Assembly: GCF_034274695.1 (NCBI RefSeq)
Contig: NZ_CP128362.1
Span: forward strand, 8,372,501 to 8,436,500
Length of the DNA stretch: 64,000 nucleotides
From: Chitinophaga sp. LS1
GTDB lineage: Bacteria; Bacteroidota; Bacteroidia; Chitinophagales; Chitinophagaceae
Direction of reading: 5' to 3'
In this document: positions 23,798 to 33,770 of the stretch, one piece after another
Numbering within the stretch: the stretch's first letter is position 1
Layout of the letters: the number at the start of each line of letters is the position of its first letter
Made by a program: the position numbers and the translations under genes
Notes under the pieces: generated by a model
Told to the model about the DNA's origin: nothing
What the model saw: the letters and a program-made list of their open reading frames with translations, nothing else
The model's database searches: none

Positions 23798-25630
23798 TTA
23801 TTTTCCTTTTCTGCCTTGCTGCTGCTTCTGCATATCCTCCAGCCGCTCCTGCCACTTACTCTTCGAAGCCGGCTTCTTCTTATTCTCCTGGATCTGTGCG
23901 TGAATCTTATCATGATTGATGATAAACTTCTGTATCACCCACTGCAGGAGGATACTGATCACGTTTGACAGGAAATAATAGAATGTCAGTGCGGATGCCA
24001 GTTTGTTAAAGATACCCAACAGCATGATCGGGAAGATGTATGGCATATACTTCATCACCGGATTGCTTTGATCAGCCATACCACGGTTATTGAACGCCAG
24101 CATCAAACTCGTAGCCGTCATCAGCAGGGTGAACAAGCTGATATGGTTACCATAGAACGGAACATTGAACGGCAGATTCAGAATAGAATCGTAGGTTGAC
24201 AAGTCTTTCGCCCACAGGAAACTCTCCTGTCTCAATTCGATGGAAGACGGGAAGAAGCTATACATCGCAACCAGGATCGGCAACTGCATCACTGCTGGTA
24301 AACAACCTCCTAAAGGATTCACACCTGCACTCTTGAACAGTTTCATCTGATCCATACCGAATGCCTGCTGGTCGTCGCCATGCTTTTTACGCAGTTCGTC
24401 GATCTCAGGCTTCAGCACCTTCATCTTCGCCGAAGATACATAGCTCTGGTAAGTAAACGGTGCTATCAGCAAACGAATGAAGAGGGTGAGCAGAATGATG
24501 ATCACACCATAGTTATGAATAAATCCGCTCAGGAAGTTGAACACAGGGATGATCACCCACTTGTTCACATATTTTACGAAAGCGAAGATACCTGTACCCA
24601 ATGGGATGATATTTTCCAGACCGATATCATACGATTTTAAGGTCTTATAATGGTTAGGACCGTAATAGATTTCAATCGGGAAGCTAAAGTCATGTGCTCT
24701 GTCGTAAGGGATCTGCAAAGTAGCGAAAGTCTGGCCTACGATATTGCCGCTTTCAGGTACTTTGGTATTTACATCCACATTCTCGAAGCTCTTATCCTTC
24801 TTAGCAATGAAAGTCGTGTTGAAGAACTGTTGCTTTACGCTCAACCACTGGATTTTGCTTTCCAGGTCTTTATGAGCAGTACGCTGCAGGGTGAAGTAAT
24901 CATGCTTACCATCAGCCGTTTTGTAGTGTACCTGGTTGTTCATACGCTCGTTCGTCATATCCTGCTCCTGCTTGTCATTTTCATTATCCCACTGGAGGGC
25001 CAATGTTTTCTGACCAGCTGGAATCACACTTTCCAGGCCTACTGCGTGAATATCGAAATCTACTGCGTAGCTATCATGCTTCAGGGTGTACACAAACTCC
25101 AGGTACTGACCAGGGTTGCTGGTCGCCAGGCGGTATACCACTGACTGGCTACCATCTGCCAGCTGCTGTACATTGCCACCGGTGAAGAAAAGGTCCGCAG
25201 TATTCAATAATGTATTGTTATTAGCCGGCACCTGCATTGAGATGCGGTTAAAAGAACTGTTTGCCAGTAATAAAGGAGTGCCCTCAAATGTTTTGAAAGC
25301 TTTCAGTTCTACAGTTTCAGGTTGTCCACCCTGACTGGAGAATGTGATTTTCAGCACTTTGTTTTCCAGAACGGCTTTCTGTGCAGTACCGGTAGCAGCA
25401 CCTGCAAAGGCGCCGTATTGGCCTGCCAGCCTGGTGGAATCAGGCGCACCTGCGTTGGTGGCATAGGAGGCAGTGGTATCTGTGTTTACCTTAGGTTTGT
25501 TCGCTTCAGCGATAGAATCCTGACGAGCTTTCTCTAACTCTGCTGCATGCTGTTGTCTGGTATTGAAAAAGATGTACCCTACCAGCAACAAACCCAGTAA
25601 GCTAAAACCAATGACCGAATTTCTGTCCAT
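23798..25630 (-). CDS. yidC: Membrane protein insertase YidC
   Basis: 610 residues, normal for the Bacteroidota long form. N-terminal TM (MDRNSVIGFSLLGLLLVGYIFF), a large periplasmic beta-supersandwich domain (about 60-350), and the conserved 60KD_IMP core: YGVIIILLTLFIRLLIAPFT with its in-membrane Arg, KMKVLKPEIDELRKKHGDDQ, LGGCLPAVMQLPILVAMYSF, MKYMPYIFPIMLLG. The basic tail (KKKPASKSKWQERLEDMQKQ) helps ribosome binding. It inserts membrane proteins with or after Sec. It is transcribed downstream of pyrG, but the 138-bp spacer contains a very strong hairpin, so it probably has its own promoter. Confidence 0.97.
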   Translation of the reverse strand: MDRNSVIGFSLLGLLLVGYIFFNTRQQHAAELEKARQDSIAEANKPKVNTDTTASYATNAGAPDSTRLAGQYGAFAGAATGTAQKAVLENKVLKITFSSQGGQPETVELKAFKTFEGTPLLLANSSFNRISMQVPANNNTLLNTADLFFTGGNVQQLADGSQSVVYRLATSNPGQYLEFVYTLKHDSYAVDFDIHAVGLESVIPAGQKTLALQWDNENDKQEQDMTNERMNNQVHYKTADGKHDYFTLQRTAHKDLESKIQWLSVKQQFFNTTFIAKKDKSFENVDVNTKVPESGNIVGQTFATLQIPYDRAHDFSFPIEIYYGPNHYKTLKSYDIGLENIIPLGTGIFAFVKYVNKWVIIPVFNFLSGFIHNYGVIIILLTLFIRLLIAPFTYQSYVSSAKMKVLKPEIDELRKKHGDDQQAFGMDQMKLFKSAGVNPLGGCLPAVMQLPILVAMYSFFPSSIELRQESFLWAKDLSTYDSILNLPFNVPFYGNHISLFTLLMTATSLMLAFNNRGMADQSNPVMKYMPYIFPIMLLGIFNKLASALTFYYFLSNVISILLQWVIQKFIINHDKIHAQIQENKKKPASKSKWQERLEDMQKQQQGRKGK

Positions 25631-25687
25631 TGAAATTACAATTAAAATTTAGGCAGCGAAGGTAAGCAAAATAAGGGGGTATAAATG

Positions 25688-25746
25688 CCAAAAGGACTAT
25701 TTTTTAGGTCATTGTGGTGCAATGACCTAAAAAATAGTCCTTTTGG
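25688..25746 (-). terminator. 27-bp perfect inverted repeat after pyrG
   Basis: Left arm 25688-25714, loop TGGTG, right arm 25720-25746, exact complement over 27 bp (it includes AAGGACTATTTTTTAGGTCA). It starts 22 bp after the pyrG stop on the minus strand and ends in TTTTGG. It probably works as a terminator, but the perfect match and length are unusual. Confidence 0.75.
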
Positions 25747-25768
25747 TGGGCCTTTGCCCTTAATATTA

Positions 25769-27484
<1,716 letters not shown>

Positions 27485-27513
27485 TCAAGTAAATGTAACT
27501 TCCGAAGGTCATG

Positions 27514-27544
27514 CAAAGTTACACAAATTTAATGCGCACCCAAA
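27514..27544 (-). promoter_or_regulatory. Promoter of pyrG
   Basis: Minus-strand TTTG (27541-27544), 19-bp spacer, TAACTTTG (27514-27521). Exact Bacteroidota -33/-7 consensus. Confidence 0.65.
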
Positions 27545-27657
27545 ACGGATTTTCACATTTTACTGAGCGTATACATGTAATACTATGTTTATAAATCAAT
27601 TAAGCCATATAAAAGGCTTATAAATTTAATCACTGCGGCAGGCCACTGATTTATTTG

Positions 27658-27665
27658 TAAATTTG
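27658..27665 (+). promoter_or_regulatory. Candidate -7 box of the thioesterase gene
   Basis: TAAATTTG matches TAnnTTTG, 22 bp before the ATG at 27688. No clear -33 element. Confidence 0.4.
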
Positions 27666-27687
27666 CGATCCGAAATAATTATCAAAC

Positions 27688-28203
27688 ATGACTCTAACGC
27701 CAAAGCGCGCACAGGAATCCCTGATCCAGATGACTGAACTGGTATTGCCCAATGATACCAACGTATATACCAACCTTATGGGAGGTCGCCTGATGTACTG
27801 GATGGATATCGCTGCTGCCCTTGCCAGCATGAAGCATTGCGCTGCCCCCACTGTTACAGCCTCGGTAGACAACATTTCATTTGAAAATCCCATCCGTCTT
27901 GGCAATGCTGTTCACATCGAAGCAAAGGTAAGCCGCGCATTCAACTCCAGTATGGAAGTGCACCTGAAAGTATGGGGTGAAGACCCTGTACAGCAGTACC
28001 GTTACAAATCCAACGAAGCTTTTATGACATTCGTTGCCCTGGATCCAAACGGTAATCCCCGCCCGGTGCCTCCTATTATTGCTGAAACTGAAGAGGAAAA
28101 AACTTTGTACGAGGGTGCATTGCGCCGCAGACAGCTCCGTCTGATCCTGGGTGGAAAAATGAAGCCACAGGATGCTGAAGAGCTGAAAGCGTTATTCGTT
28201 TAA
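27688..28203 (+). CDS. Hotdog-fold acyl-CoA thioesterase (YciA/BACH type)
   Basis: 171 residues, a single 4HBT hotdog domain: VLPNDTNVYTNLMGGRLMYW (the catalytic Asn/Asp region with the helix start GG..M.W.D), MKHCAAPTVTASVDNISFENPIRLG, and EAFMTFVALDPNGNPRPVPP. This is the acyl-CoA hydrolase group that cleaves acyl-CoA to free acid and CoA. The C-terminal extension (RRRQLRLILGGKMKPQDAEE) is short and helical. Its stop overlaps the stop of the HD gene by 4 bp, tail to tail. Confidence 0.92.
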   Translation: MTLTPKRAQESLIQMTELVLPNDTNVYTNLMGGRLMYWMDIAAALASMKHCAAPTVTASVDNISFENPIRLGNAVHIEAKVSRAFNSSMEVHLKVWGEDPVQQYRYKSNEAFMTFVALDPNGNPRPVPPIIAETEEEKTLYEGALRRRQLRLILGGKMKPQDAEELKALFV

Positions 28204-28844
28204 TGCCATTCTTTATAGAATTGTTCGAGGAAAGTCTCCATAAAAGCATGCCGTTCGGCTGCCAGTTCCCTTCCGGTAGTGGTGTTCATCTTATCCTTTA
28301 ATAAGAGCAGTTTTTCATAAAAATGATTGATAGTAGGGGCAGTGCTGTTCTTGTACTGTTCCCTGCTCATTTGCAGGTCCGGTGGTATAGCCGGATCGTA
28401 TAACGGCCTGTTTTTAAATCCACCATAGTTAAAGGCGCGGGCTATGCCAATGGCCCCGATAGCGTCCAGTCTGTCTGCATCCTGTACCACTGCCAGCTCC
28501 GGCGAGGTGAATTTTCCTTCGTTATGCCCTCCTTTGAAAGAAATATTATCGATAATGGCGATCACATGTGTGATCACGTCCTCCCCCACTCCCTGAGATT
28601 CCAGGAACTGACGGGCTTTGGCCGGTCCAATCGTCTCATCGCCGCCATGGAACTTGGCGTCGGCAATATCGTGGAGCAAGGCTCCCAGTGATACGATTAA
28701 TGAATTGACAGGTTCTTTGGCAGCAATTTCGCCGGCAGTATGCCAAACCCGGTGAATATGCCACCAGTCATGGCCTCCTTCGGCATGGGTTAATTCCTGT
28801 TTTACATAAGTAACGGTATTGGCTATCAGTTGATCTTGCGTCAT
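28200..28844 (-). CDS. HD-domain phosphohydrolase (YedJ/YpgQ-like)
   Basis: 214 residues. Metal ligands of the HD fold: His in GGHDWWHIHRVWHTA (about 25-37), H58-D59 in LGALLHDIADAKF, and D in AVVQDADRLDAIGAIGIARA. This matches the small HD hydrolases of the YedJ/YpgQ group, several of which hydrolyse nucleotides. A TAnnTTTG match (TATATTTG, 28850-28857, minus strand) sits immediately before the ATG, so the transcript could be almost leaderless. Confidence 0.9.
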   Translation of the reverse strand: MTQDQLIANTVTYVKQELTHAEGGHDWWHIHRVWHTAGEIAAKEPVNSLIVSLGALLHDIADAKFHGGDETIGPAKARQFLESQGVGEDVITHVIAIIDNISFKGGHNEGKFTSPELAVVQDADRLDAIGAIGIARAFNYGGFKNRPLYDPAIPPDLQMSREQYKNSTAPTINHFYEKLLLLKDKMNTTTGRELAAERHAFMETFLEQFYKEWH

Positions 28845-29204
28845 AAGATCAAATATAAGCAGGGGAATGGGGCTAAAAAAATAGGAAAAACGAAGAAAAA
28901 GAGAAACGGAAAAGGCATCTCAAAAGTGTAAAATGGGTTTAGAGAAGAATGCTTGTGTAACCTTCTTTCCATTTTCCATCTCTCCTCCCTGGTATTCAGG
29001 CATGCAATTAGAATAGTCAACAGGGATCTTGCTTCACTAAGATATTCTTCGTTTTTCCTTTTTCCTTTTAATGTTTGAATCTTCGACAGACTAGTTGGTG
29101 TTCCGGCCTTAGGTGTTGTGTCTAATGGTTAAATGCAGGTATGCCGGCCGGGCGATCTTAATTTTGGTTGATAAAATGTACATCTCTTAGCTACATCCGG
29201 ATTG

Positions 29205-29246
29205 ATACCTTAGTGAGGCCCCTTTTGGGCCTCTCTGATAAGGTAT
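29205..29246. repeat. Imperfect hairpin in the 28.8-29.9 kb gap
   Basis: ATACCTTAGTGAGGCCC (29205-29221) pairs with GGGCCTCTCTGATAAGGTAT (29227-29246), with a small internal bulge; loop CTTTT. The flanking sequence 28845-29200 shows no gene, only AT-rich and T-rich tracts. It may be part of a transcript from this gap. Confidence 0.5.
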
Positions 29247-29293
29247 ATACTTCAGGGAAGCGGGAAAATATCTTCAAAAAATTGGCGCGGCTG

Positions 29294-29379
29294 AAGGCGG
29301 GAAAACCTTGATACCGGACTTCGAGGTCAATAGCTTTGCTGACCTTTGCTGACCCTAGCCTCGGCAGCCCCCCCGCCTT
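29294..29379. ncRNA. Possible structured RNA (GC-rich, closed by an 8-bp stem)
   Basis: AAGGCGGG (29294-29301) and CCCGCCTT (29372-29379) form a perfect closing stem around a 70-nt GC-rich interior. The interior contains two copies of TTTGCTGACC in tandem and GGTCA/TGACC pairing options. The segment stands out against AT-rich surroundings in a region with no gene, and is followed by TTTTACC. I could not match it to RNase P RNA, tmRNA, SRP RNA, 6S RNA or a riboswitch from memory. Strand is unknown. Confidence 0.25.
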
Positions 29380-29435
29380 TTACCGCTACTGATTTTTAGG
29401 TGGCAAACATGCCCTTTCGGCATATTGGCAATATC

Positions 29436-29621
29436 TTACAACGCAGAACCGGCTACTATTTTTCTGTCATAGACAGATACGGTTCCTTTGGTTGGTGTTT
29501 GATTTTTTGACTGGTCTATTCTTGAAGTGGAAGTGTCTATCTTTAATATGGTACCCAGGTTAGCAAAAGGCGCCTTCCTGATGATAACTCTACTAAATCT
29601 GTTCTTTGACGTGATTCTCAT
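29436..29621 (-). CDS. Small basic ORF, unknown
   Basis: 61 codons from an ATG at 29621. Very basic first half (SKNRFSRVIIRKAPFANLG), Ser/Thr-rich second half (DTSTSRIDQSKNQTPTKG), no Cys, no signal peptide or TM. Size and a basic N-terminal stretch are reminiscent of RiPP precursors, but I see none of the leader motif of the three precursors at 16.6-17.6 kb. It is isolated in a 1-kb gene-poor stretch. Bases 29622-29892 are very AT-rich with no recognisable feature. It may well not be a gene. Confidence 0.3.
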   Translation of the reverse strand: MRITSKNRFSRVIIRKAPFANLGTILKIDTSTSRIDQSKNQTPTKGTVSVYDRKIVAGSAL

Positions 29622-29892
29622 ACTTAGGGAATGATCACATTATAAATAACTGCATTTTCACAAACCATCTGTCTAACTGACTATATCTCCTTATCAATTT
29701 CGATTTCCGACATAAAAATAATAATCATTATCTAATTTTCAGCTACTATTCATTCCAAACACACATATATTTATATTCACAATATAATATAGAAAGTAAA
29801 CAAGTATAATGATATCTAATTAGTTAGATAAAAATCACCATCTAAAAGGACGAATTGCCCTCTTAAATAAGATCATATATAAAAAATATTAA

Positions 29893-30474
29893 TTAGTCTT
29901 TTTTAACCAAAACATCTGTTATCTCGTTAAGTTGTTTTACTTTTTCCGAGAAATCACCCTTGATCCTTTCACGGATCAACTGGAGTTTATCTAAAATTTC
30001 ATTCAACGACCCCGGTAATGCTTCCTGCAATACCTCTTTGAGTCTTTTGGCAATGGTGGGAGATTTGCCGTTGGTGGAGATGGCTATCTTGAGGTTGCCT
30101 TTCTGAACTACTGAACCCAGGTAAAAATCACACAGTGCCGGGGTATCAGCCACATTAATTAATATTTTGCTGCACTTTGCCTTTTCCCAGACAAAATAAT
30201 TCAACTCATGGTCGCTCGTAGCGGCTATGGCCAGGTCTTTTCCAAACATATCGCCACAGGAAAATTCCTTTTGCACCAACGTTACATTGGGCGCTTTTTT
30301 GACTAACGCTTCCAGCTCCGGTAAAAACCAGGTGGCTACTACTGTCAGATTAGCCTCCGGACAATTATCCAGGAGGGCACTTACCTTTTCAAGTCCGATA
30401 CCGCCACCGCCTACCACTAAAATCTGGAGACGATGCACTTTGAAGAATACGGGAAACAAATGATTCTCTTCCAT
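29893..30474 (-). CDS. cysG: Precorrin-2 dehydrogenase / sirohydrochlorin ferrochelatase
   Basis: 193 residues, equivalent to the N-terminal part of CysG or yeast Met8p. NAD-binding start LFPVFFKVHRLQILVVGGGG (Rossmann GGGGIG), then AATSDHELNYFVWEKAK, ILINVADTPALCDFYLGSVV (with the catalytic-region Asp) and ISTNGKSPTIAKRLKEVL. It oxidises precorrin-2 to sirohydrochlorin and can insert Fe2+ to make siroheme. It is the last gene of the sulfite-reductase operon, 21 bp after cobA, which together supply the reductase cofactor. The symbol is approximate, since the methyltransferase half is a separate gene here. Confidence 0.92.
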   Translation of the reverse strand: MEENHLFPVFFKVHRLQILVVGGGGIGLEKVSALLDNCPEANLTVVATWFLPELEALVKKAPNVTLVQKEFSCGDMFGKDLAIAATSDHELNYFVWEKAKCSKILINVADTPALCDFYLGSVVQKGNLKIAISTNGKSPTIAKRLKEVLQEALPGSLNEILDKLQLIRERIKGDFSEKVKQLNEITDVLVKKD

Positions 30475-30495
30475 ACGAACCGCTTTAATATAAAT

Positions 30496-31272
30496 TTACA
30501 CAGCTATTTTCAATTCTTCTGCTATTCTGTCCTGCACTGCTATGAACGTTTCATGGAAGCGTACTACCTCCCCCACTATTATGATGGCCGGGTTTTTCAG
30601 CTCCTCCCGACGAGCAATGTTTACAAGATCGGAAACAGTGCCAATTCCTACCTTCTGTGAGGGCAATGTACCATTTTGAATGATAGCCGCGGGTACATTT
30701 CCTTTCCCCTGAGCAACATAGGCTGCAGATATTTCTTCTAATTTACTCATTCCCATCAGAATTACCACTGTTGTATCTGCATGAATGGCATGTACCAGGT
30801 CGCGTGACAGATCACCATCCTGTGTGGTACCCGCTACTACCCAAAAGCCTTCGCTTACATTGCGTGCTGTAACCGGAATATTGTTGAAACCAGGTACGGA
30901 GATGGCACTGGTCACTCCAGGTACTACTTCTGTATCGATATTAAACTGACGGGCAAAAGTCAATTCCTCCTGCCCACGGCCGAATACAAATGAATCGCCG
31001 CCCTTCAGTCTTACCACACTGCCATAAGTAAGGGCATACTTCACGATCATGCGATTGATCTCATCCTGTGAGTACACGTGCATACCCGCTCTCTTGCCTA
31101 CGAAACGTTTCAGGCAGTTGCAGGGTGCATGTTCCAGCAGTTCATTGTTTGACAATGCATCGTAGAGGATGACCCTTGCCTGCTGTATGGCCTTCAGACC
31201 TTTTACAGTAATCAGCTCAGGATCTCCGGGGCCTGCGCCCACCAGGGTTAATTTTGGAGTAATCTGCTGCAT
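30496..31272 (-). CDS. cobA: Uroporphyrinogen-III C-methyltransferase
   Basis: 258 residues, SAM-dependent double methylation of uroporphyrinogen III to precorrin-2. Motifs: VGAGPGDPELITVKGLKAI (SAM-binding loop), VRLKGGDSFVFGRGQEELTF, VPGVTSAISVPGFNNIPVT (active-site Met/Pro region), and ILMGMSKLEEISAAYV. Normal length. It lies in the middle of the siroheme operon: 83 bp after the sulfite reductase and 21 bp before the dehydrogenase/ferrochelatase. Confidence 0.96.
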   Translation of the reverse strand: MQQITPKLTLVGAGPGDPELITVKGLKAIQQARVILYDALSNNELLEHAPCNCLKRFVGKRAGMHVYSQDEINRMIVKYALTYGSVVRLKGGDSFVFGRGQEELTFARQFNIDTEVVPGVTSAISVPGFNNIPVTARNVSEGFWVVAGTTQDGDLSRDLVHAIHADTTVVILMGMSKLEEISAAYVAQGKGNVPAAIIQNGTLPSQKVGIGTVSDLVNIARREELKNPAIIIVGEVVRFHETFIAVQDRIAEELKIAV

Positions 31273-31355
31273 AGTGTACTAATTTAAAATGTGATCGTTG
31301 TCGCACAACCGTAATATCAACAGGTCCCTTTTGCACAGGGACCTGTCGATATCCT

Positions 31356-33473
31356 TTACTCAGCAGCGATAGCTCCAGCTTCTTGTTGCCTTAAAGCCTG
31401 TGCCTGCTGATAGAATTCAGTTGCCTGTTTATAATATGCTTTTGCAAATGCTTCAGATGGCTCGTTCTTGTTGATCTGTAATACCAGCTCATTGAAAGTG
31501 CCTTCCAGCGCCCATTTACCTGTTTGTACGAAATGTTTGTCGAAGTCGTTGATCACCCCTGTCTGTGTGTTACAAGCCACACCCTCTCCCAGCAGCAACG
31601 CTTTGGCTGTCTGCACAAAAGTGGAATAAGAATGGTAAATGCTGTCAGCATACTGGTTTGCATCCAGTGCTACTTTACCCCATTCCAGTTTCTCTTCACC
31701 TTCGAACAGCAGGGTTTGTACCAGGTCAATCACTACGCTCGCACACTCACCTACACCGATGGCAGTTGCGAACTTGTCGCCCTGTCCCCAGTCAATGAAG
31801 TCTTCATCAACCAGAGAAGCCAGGTCTGTCAATGGTTTCAGCAGGTCGTAGAAGTAACGTTCTCCCTGACGATCGTAATAATCATTGAACTTTTCGTTCT
31901 CCTGTGCATTCTCTGCATAGTTCTGGAGCAGGGTACGCAGTACTTCAGGACCACGCTTACTTGGCACCTTGATCACCTTGTCTGCCACCCGACCTACACC
32001 ATTACCTACAATACCACCACCCAACAATACCTGGAGGGCAGGGAGTACTTTACCACCGTTCTTCATAGAACTACCATGGAAACCAATACTCGCAATACCG
32101 TGCTGACCACAGCTGTTCATACAACCGCTGATCTTGATCTTGATATCTTTATTATATACCAGCGCAGGAAATTCTTCCTGGATCACCAGTTCCAGTGCGG
32201 TAGAGATACCGGTACTGCTGGAGATCGCCAGGTTACAGGTATCTGTACCAGGGCAGGCAGTGATATCTGCGATGCTGTTGAAACCTGGTTCTCCAAATCC
32301 TGCTGCTTCCAGTGCACTGAATACATATGGCAGGTGAGCTGGCTGAATATATTTGAGCAGTAAACCCTGGTTCGCCGTCACACGTACATCGTTGGCTATT
32401 ACCGGGCGCAGTGCTTCCACCAGCTGGCGGGAAACCACTGAACTGATATTACCCAATGGTACACGTACATAAGCACCATAGTAACCAGCCTGCTTCTGTT
32501 CGAAGGTGTTAGTTGCTTTCCAGGCTTCGTATTTCTGAGGATCTTTGATGGTGAAAGCAGGTACGACTGCATCGGCAGGAGCCGGTGCTGTTTCAGGCCA
32601 TACTGCTGCATCCACTTCATAGACCTTGTTCCCGATCGCTGTAAATTCTTCTGTGACCAGGCGGGTGAATTCTTCAAAACCAAGCTTGGCAATGAGGAAC
32701 TTCATACGTGCCTTATGACGGCTGGATCTTTCACCATGCCGGTCAAATACGCGCAGTACCGCTTCTATATATGGTATAAGCTTTTCAGCTTCCAGGAATT
32801 CATATGCTACCTGTGCAAGGATGGGCTGTGCACCAAGGCCGCCACCTACCAACACCTTAAAACCACGCACTTCTTTGCCATCTACAATACGCACTTTAGG
32901 AATTGCCCCCATATCGTGCATGAAAGACCAGGCAGTGTCTTTGTCGCTGCTGGAAAAAGACATTTTGATCTTACGACCCATATCCTGACAGATAGGATTA
33001 CGCAGGAAGTAGCGGAAAGCTGCATCTGCATAAGGCGTTACATCAAATGGTTCATCCGGATCAATACCCGCTATATCAGAAGCGGTGATATTTCTTACCG
33101 TATTACCACAGGCTTCACGAATGGTGATGTCATCAGCATCCAGTTTGGCCCACAGTTCAGGGGTTTTTTCAAGACTTACAAAGTGGATCTGAACATCCTG
33201 GCGGGTAGTCAGGTGCAGGTTACCAGTAGAATACTCGTCTGAAACATCGGAAATTCTCTTCCATTGTTCCAGCGTCATTTTACCATAAGGCAATTTGATA
33301 CGAATCATCTGTACACCAGCCTGACGTTGTCCGTAAATGCCCCTTGCCAGACGGAGACTACGGAATTTCTCTTCCGGAATCTGTCCTTCGCGGAACAGAC
33401 GGATCTTTTTCTCCAGTTCTATTATATCCTTCTCTACGACGGGATTTTCAAGTTCTGTTCTAAATCCTTGCAT
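31356..33473 (-). CDS. Siroheme-dependent sulfite/nitrite reductase with C-terminal HEPN-like domain
   Basis: 705 residues. Two ferredoxin-like NIR_SIR halves (LTTRQDVQIHFV, and ADITACPGTDTCNLAISSST) and the [4Fe-4S]/siroheme ligands in C-P-G-T-D-T-C and KISGCMNSCGQHGIASIGFH. Residues from about 540 form an extra helical domain (DANQYADSIYHSYSTFVQTA...LLLGEGV...FDKHFVQTGKW) that I read as HEPN-like; it is not part of classical reductases. Sulfite reduction to sulfide is more likely than nitrite, judging from the adjacent siroheme genes, but sequence alone cannot decide. First gene of a three-gene operon with a strong promoter at 33609-33639. Confidence 0.92.
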   Translation of the reverse strand: MQGFRTELENPVVEKDIIELEKKIRLFREGQIPEEKFRSLRLARGIYGQRQAGVQMIRIKLPYGKMTLEQWKRISDVSDEYSTGNLHLTTRQDVQIHFVSLEKTPELWAKLDADDITIREACGNTVRNITASDIAGIDPDEPFDVTPYADAAFRYFLRNPICQDMGRKIKMSFSSSDKDTAWSFMHDMGAIPKVRIVDGKEVRGFKVLVGGGLGAQPILAQVAYEFLEAEKLIPYIEAVLRVFDRHGERSSRHKARMKFLIAKLGFEEFTRLVTEEFTAIGNKVYEVDAAVWPETAPAPADAVVPAFTIKDPQKYEAWKATNTFEQKQAGYYGAYVRVPLGNISSVVSRQLVEALRPVIANDVRVTANQGLLLKYIQPAHLPYVFSALEAAGFGEPGFNSIADITACPGTDTCNLAISSSTGISTALELVIQEEFPALVYNKDIKIKISGCMNSCGQHGIASIGFHGSSMKNGGKVLPALQVLLGGGIVGNGVGRVADKVIKVPSKRGPEVLRTLLQNYAENAQENEKFNDYYDRQGERYFYDLLKPLTDLASLVDEDFIDWGQGDKFATAIGVGECASVVIDLVQTLLFEGEEKLEWGKVALDANQYADSIYHSYSTFVQTAKALLLGEGVACNTQTGVINDFDKHFVQTGKWALEGTFNELVLQINKNEPSEAFAKAYYKQATEFYQQAQALRQQEAGAIAAE

Positions 33474-33608
33474 ATAATGAATTTTCTTGGTGGTAAATTA
33501 TTAAGTGAATATTTCCTTATCAGATCAGCGTTAAAAAGGCGAGCTCCATTAATTGGCGCAATATTTAGCTTCTTTCTCTATATTTCCTACAACTTTAGTA
33601 GACTATTA

Positions 33609-33639
33609 CAAAGTTATCCATTCACAGCAGAAAACCAAA
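33609..33639 (-). promoter_or_regulatory. Promoter of the sulfite reductase/siroheme operon
   Basis: Minus-strand TTTG (33636-33639), 19-bp spacer, TAACTTTG (33609-33616): full consensus. It leaves a leader of about 130 nt before the ATG at 33473. The rest of the 297-bp spacer to the HAD gene holds only that gene's own -7 box. Confidence 0.65.
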
Positions 33640-33735
33640 AGATTTTGGCATAAAATAAAGTTATGGGTCATAATGAAAAGTTATAATGAGGGGTGTTTTG
33701 CACAGAGAAATTAGAAAAGAACTCACTCCCTGTAT

Positions 33736-33743
33736 TATCTTTG
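33736..33743 (+). promoter_or_regulatory. Candidate -7 box of the HAD gene
   Basis: TATCTTTG, exact TAnnTTTG, 27 bp before the ATG at 33771. It also shows that upstream in-frame codons from 33693 are not translated. No good -33 element. Confidence 0.45.
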
Positions 33744-33770
33744 CGGCGGCAATCTGACAAAAATAAGGAT

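Noticed and set aside
29281..29400. RNase P RNA, tmRNA, SRP RNA or cobalamin riboswitch
   Set aside because: None of the conserved sequence cores I know (for example GAGGAAAGTCC of RNase P) is present; only a generic structured element is reported.
31524..32363. 279-codon plus-strand frame
   Set aside because: Antisense to the sulfite reductase gene; no family features.
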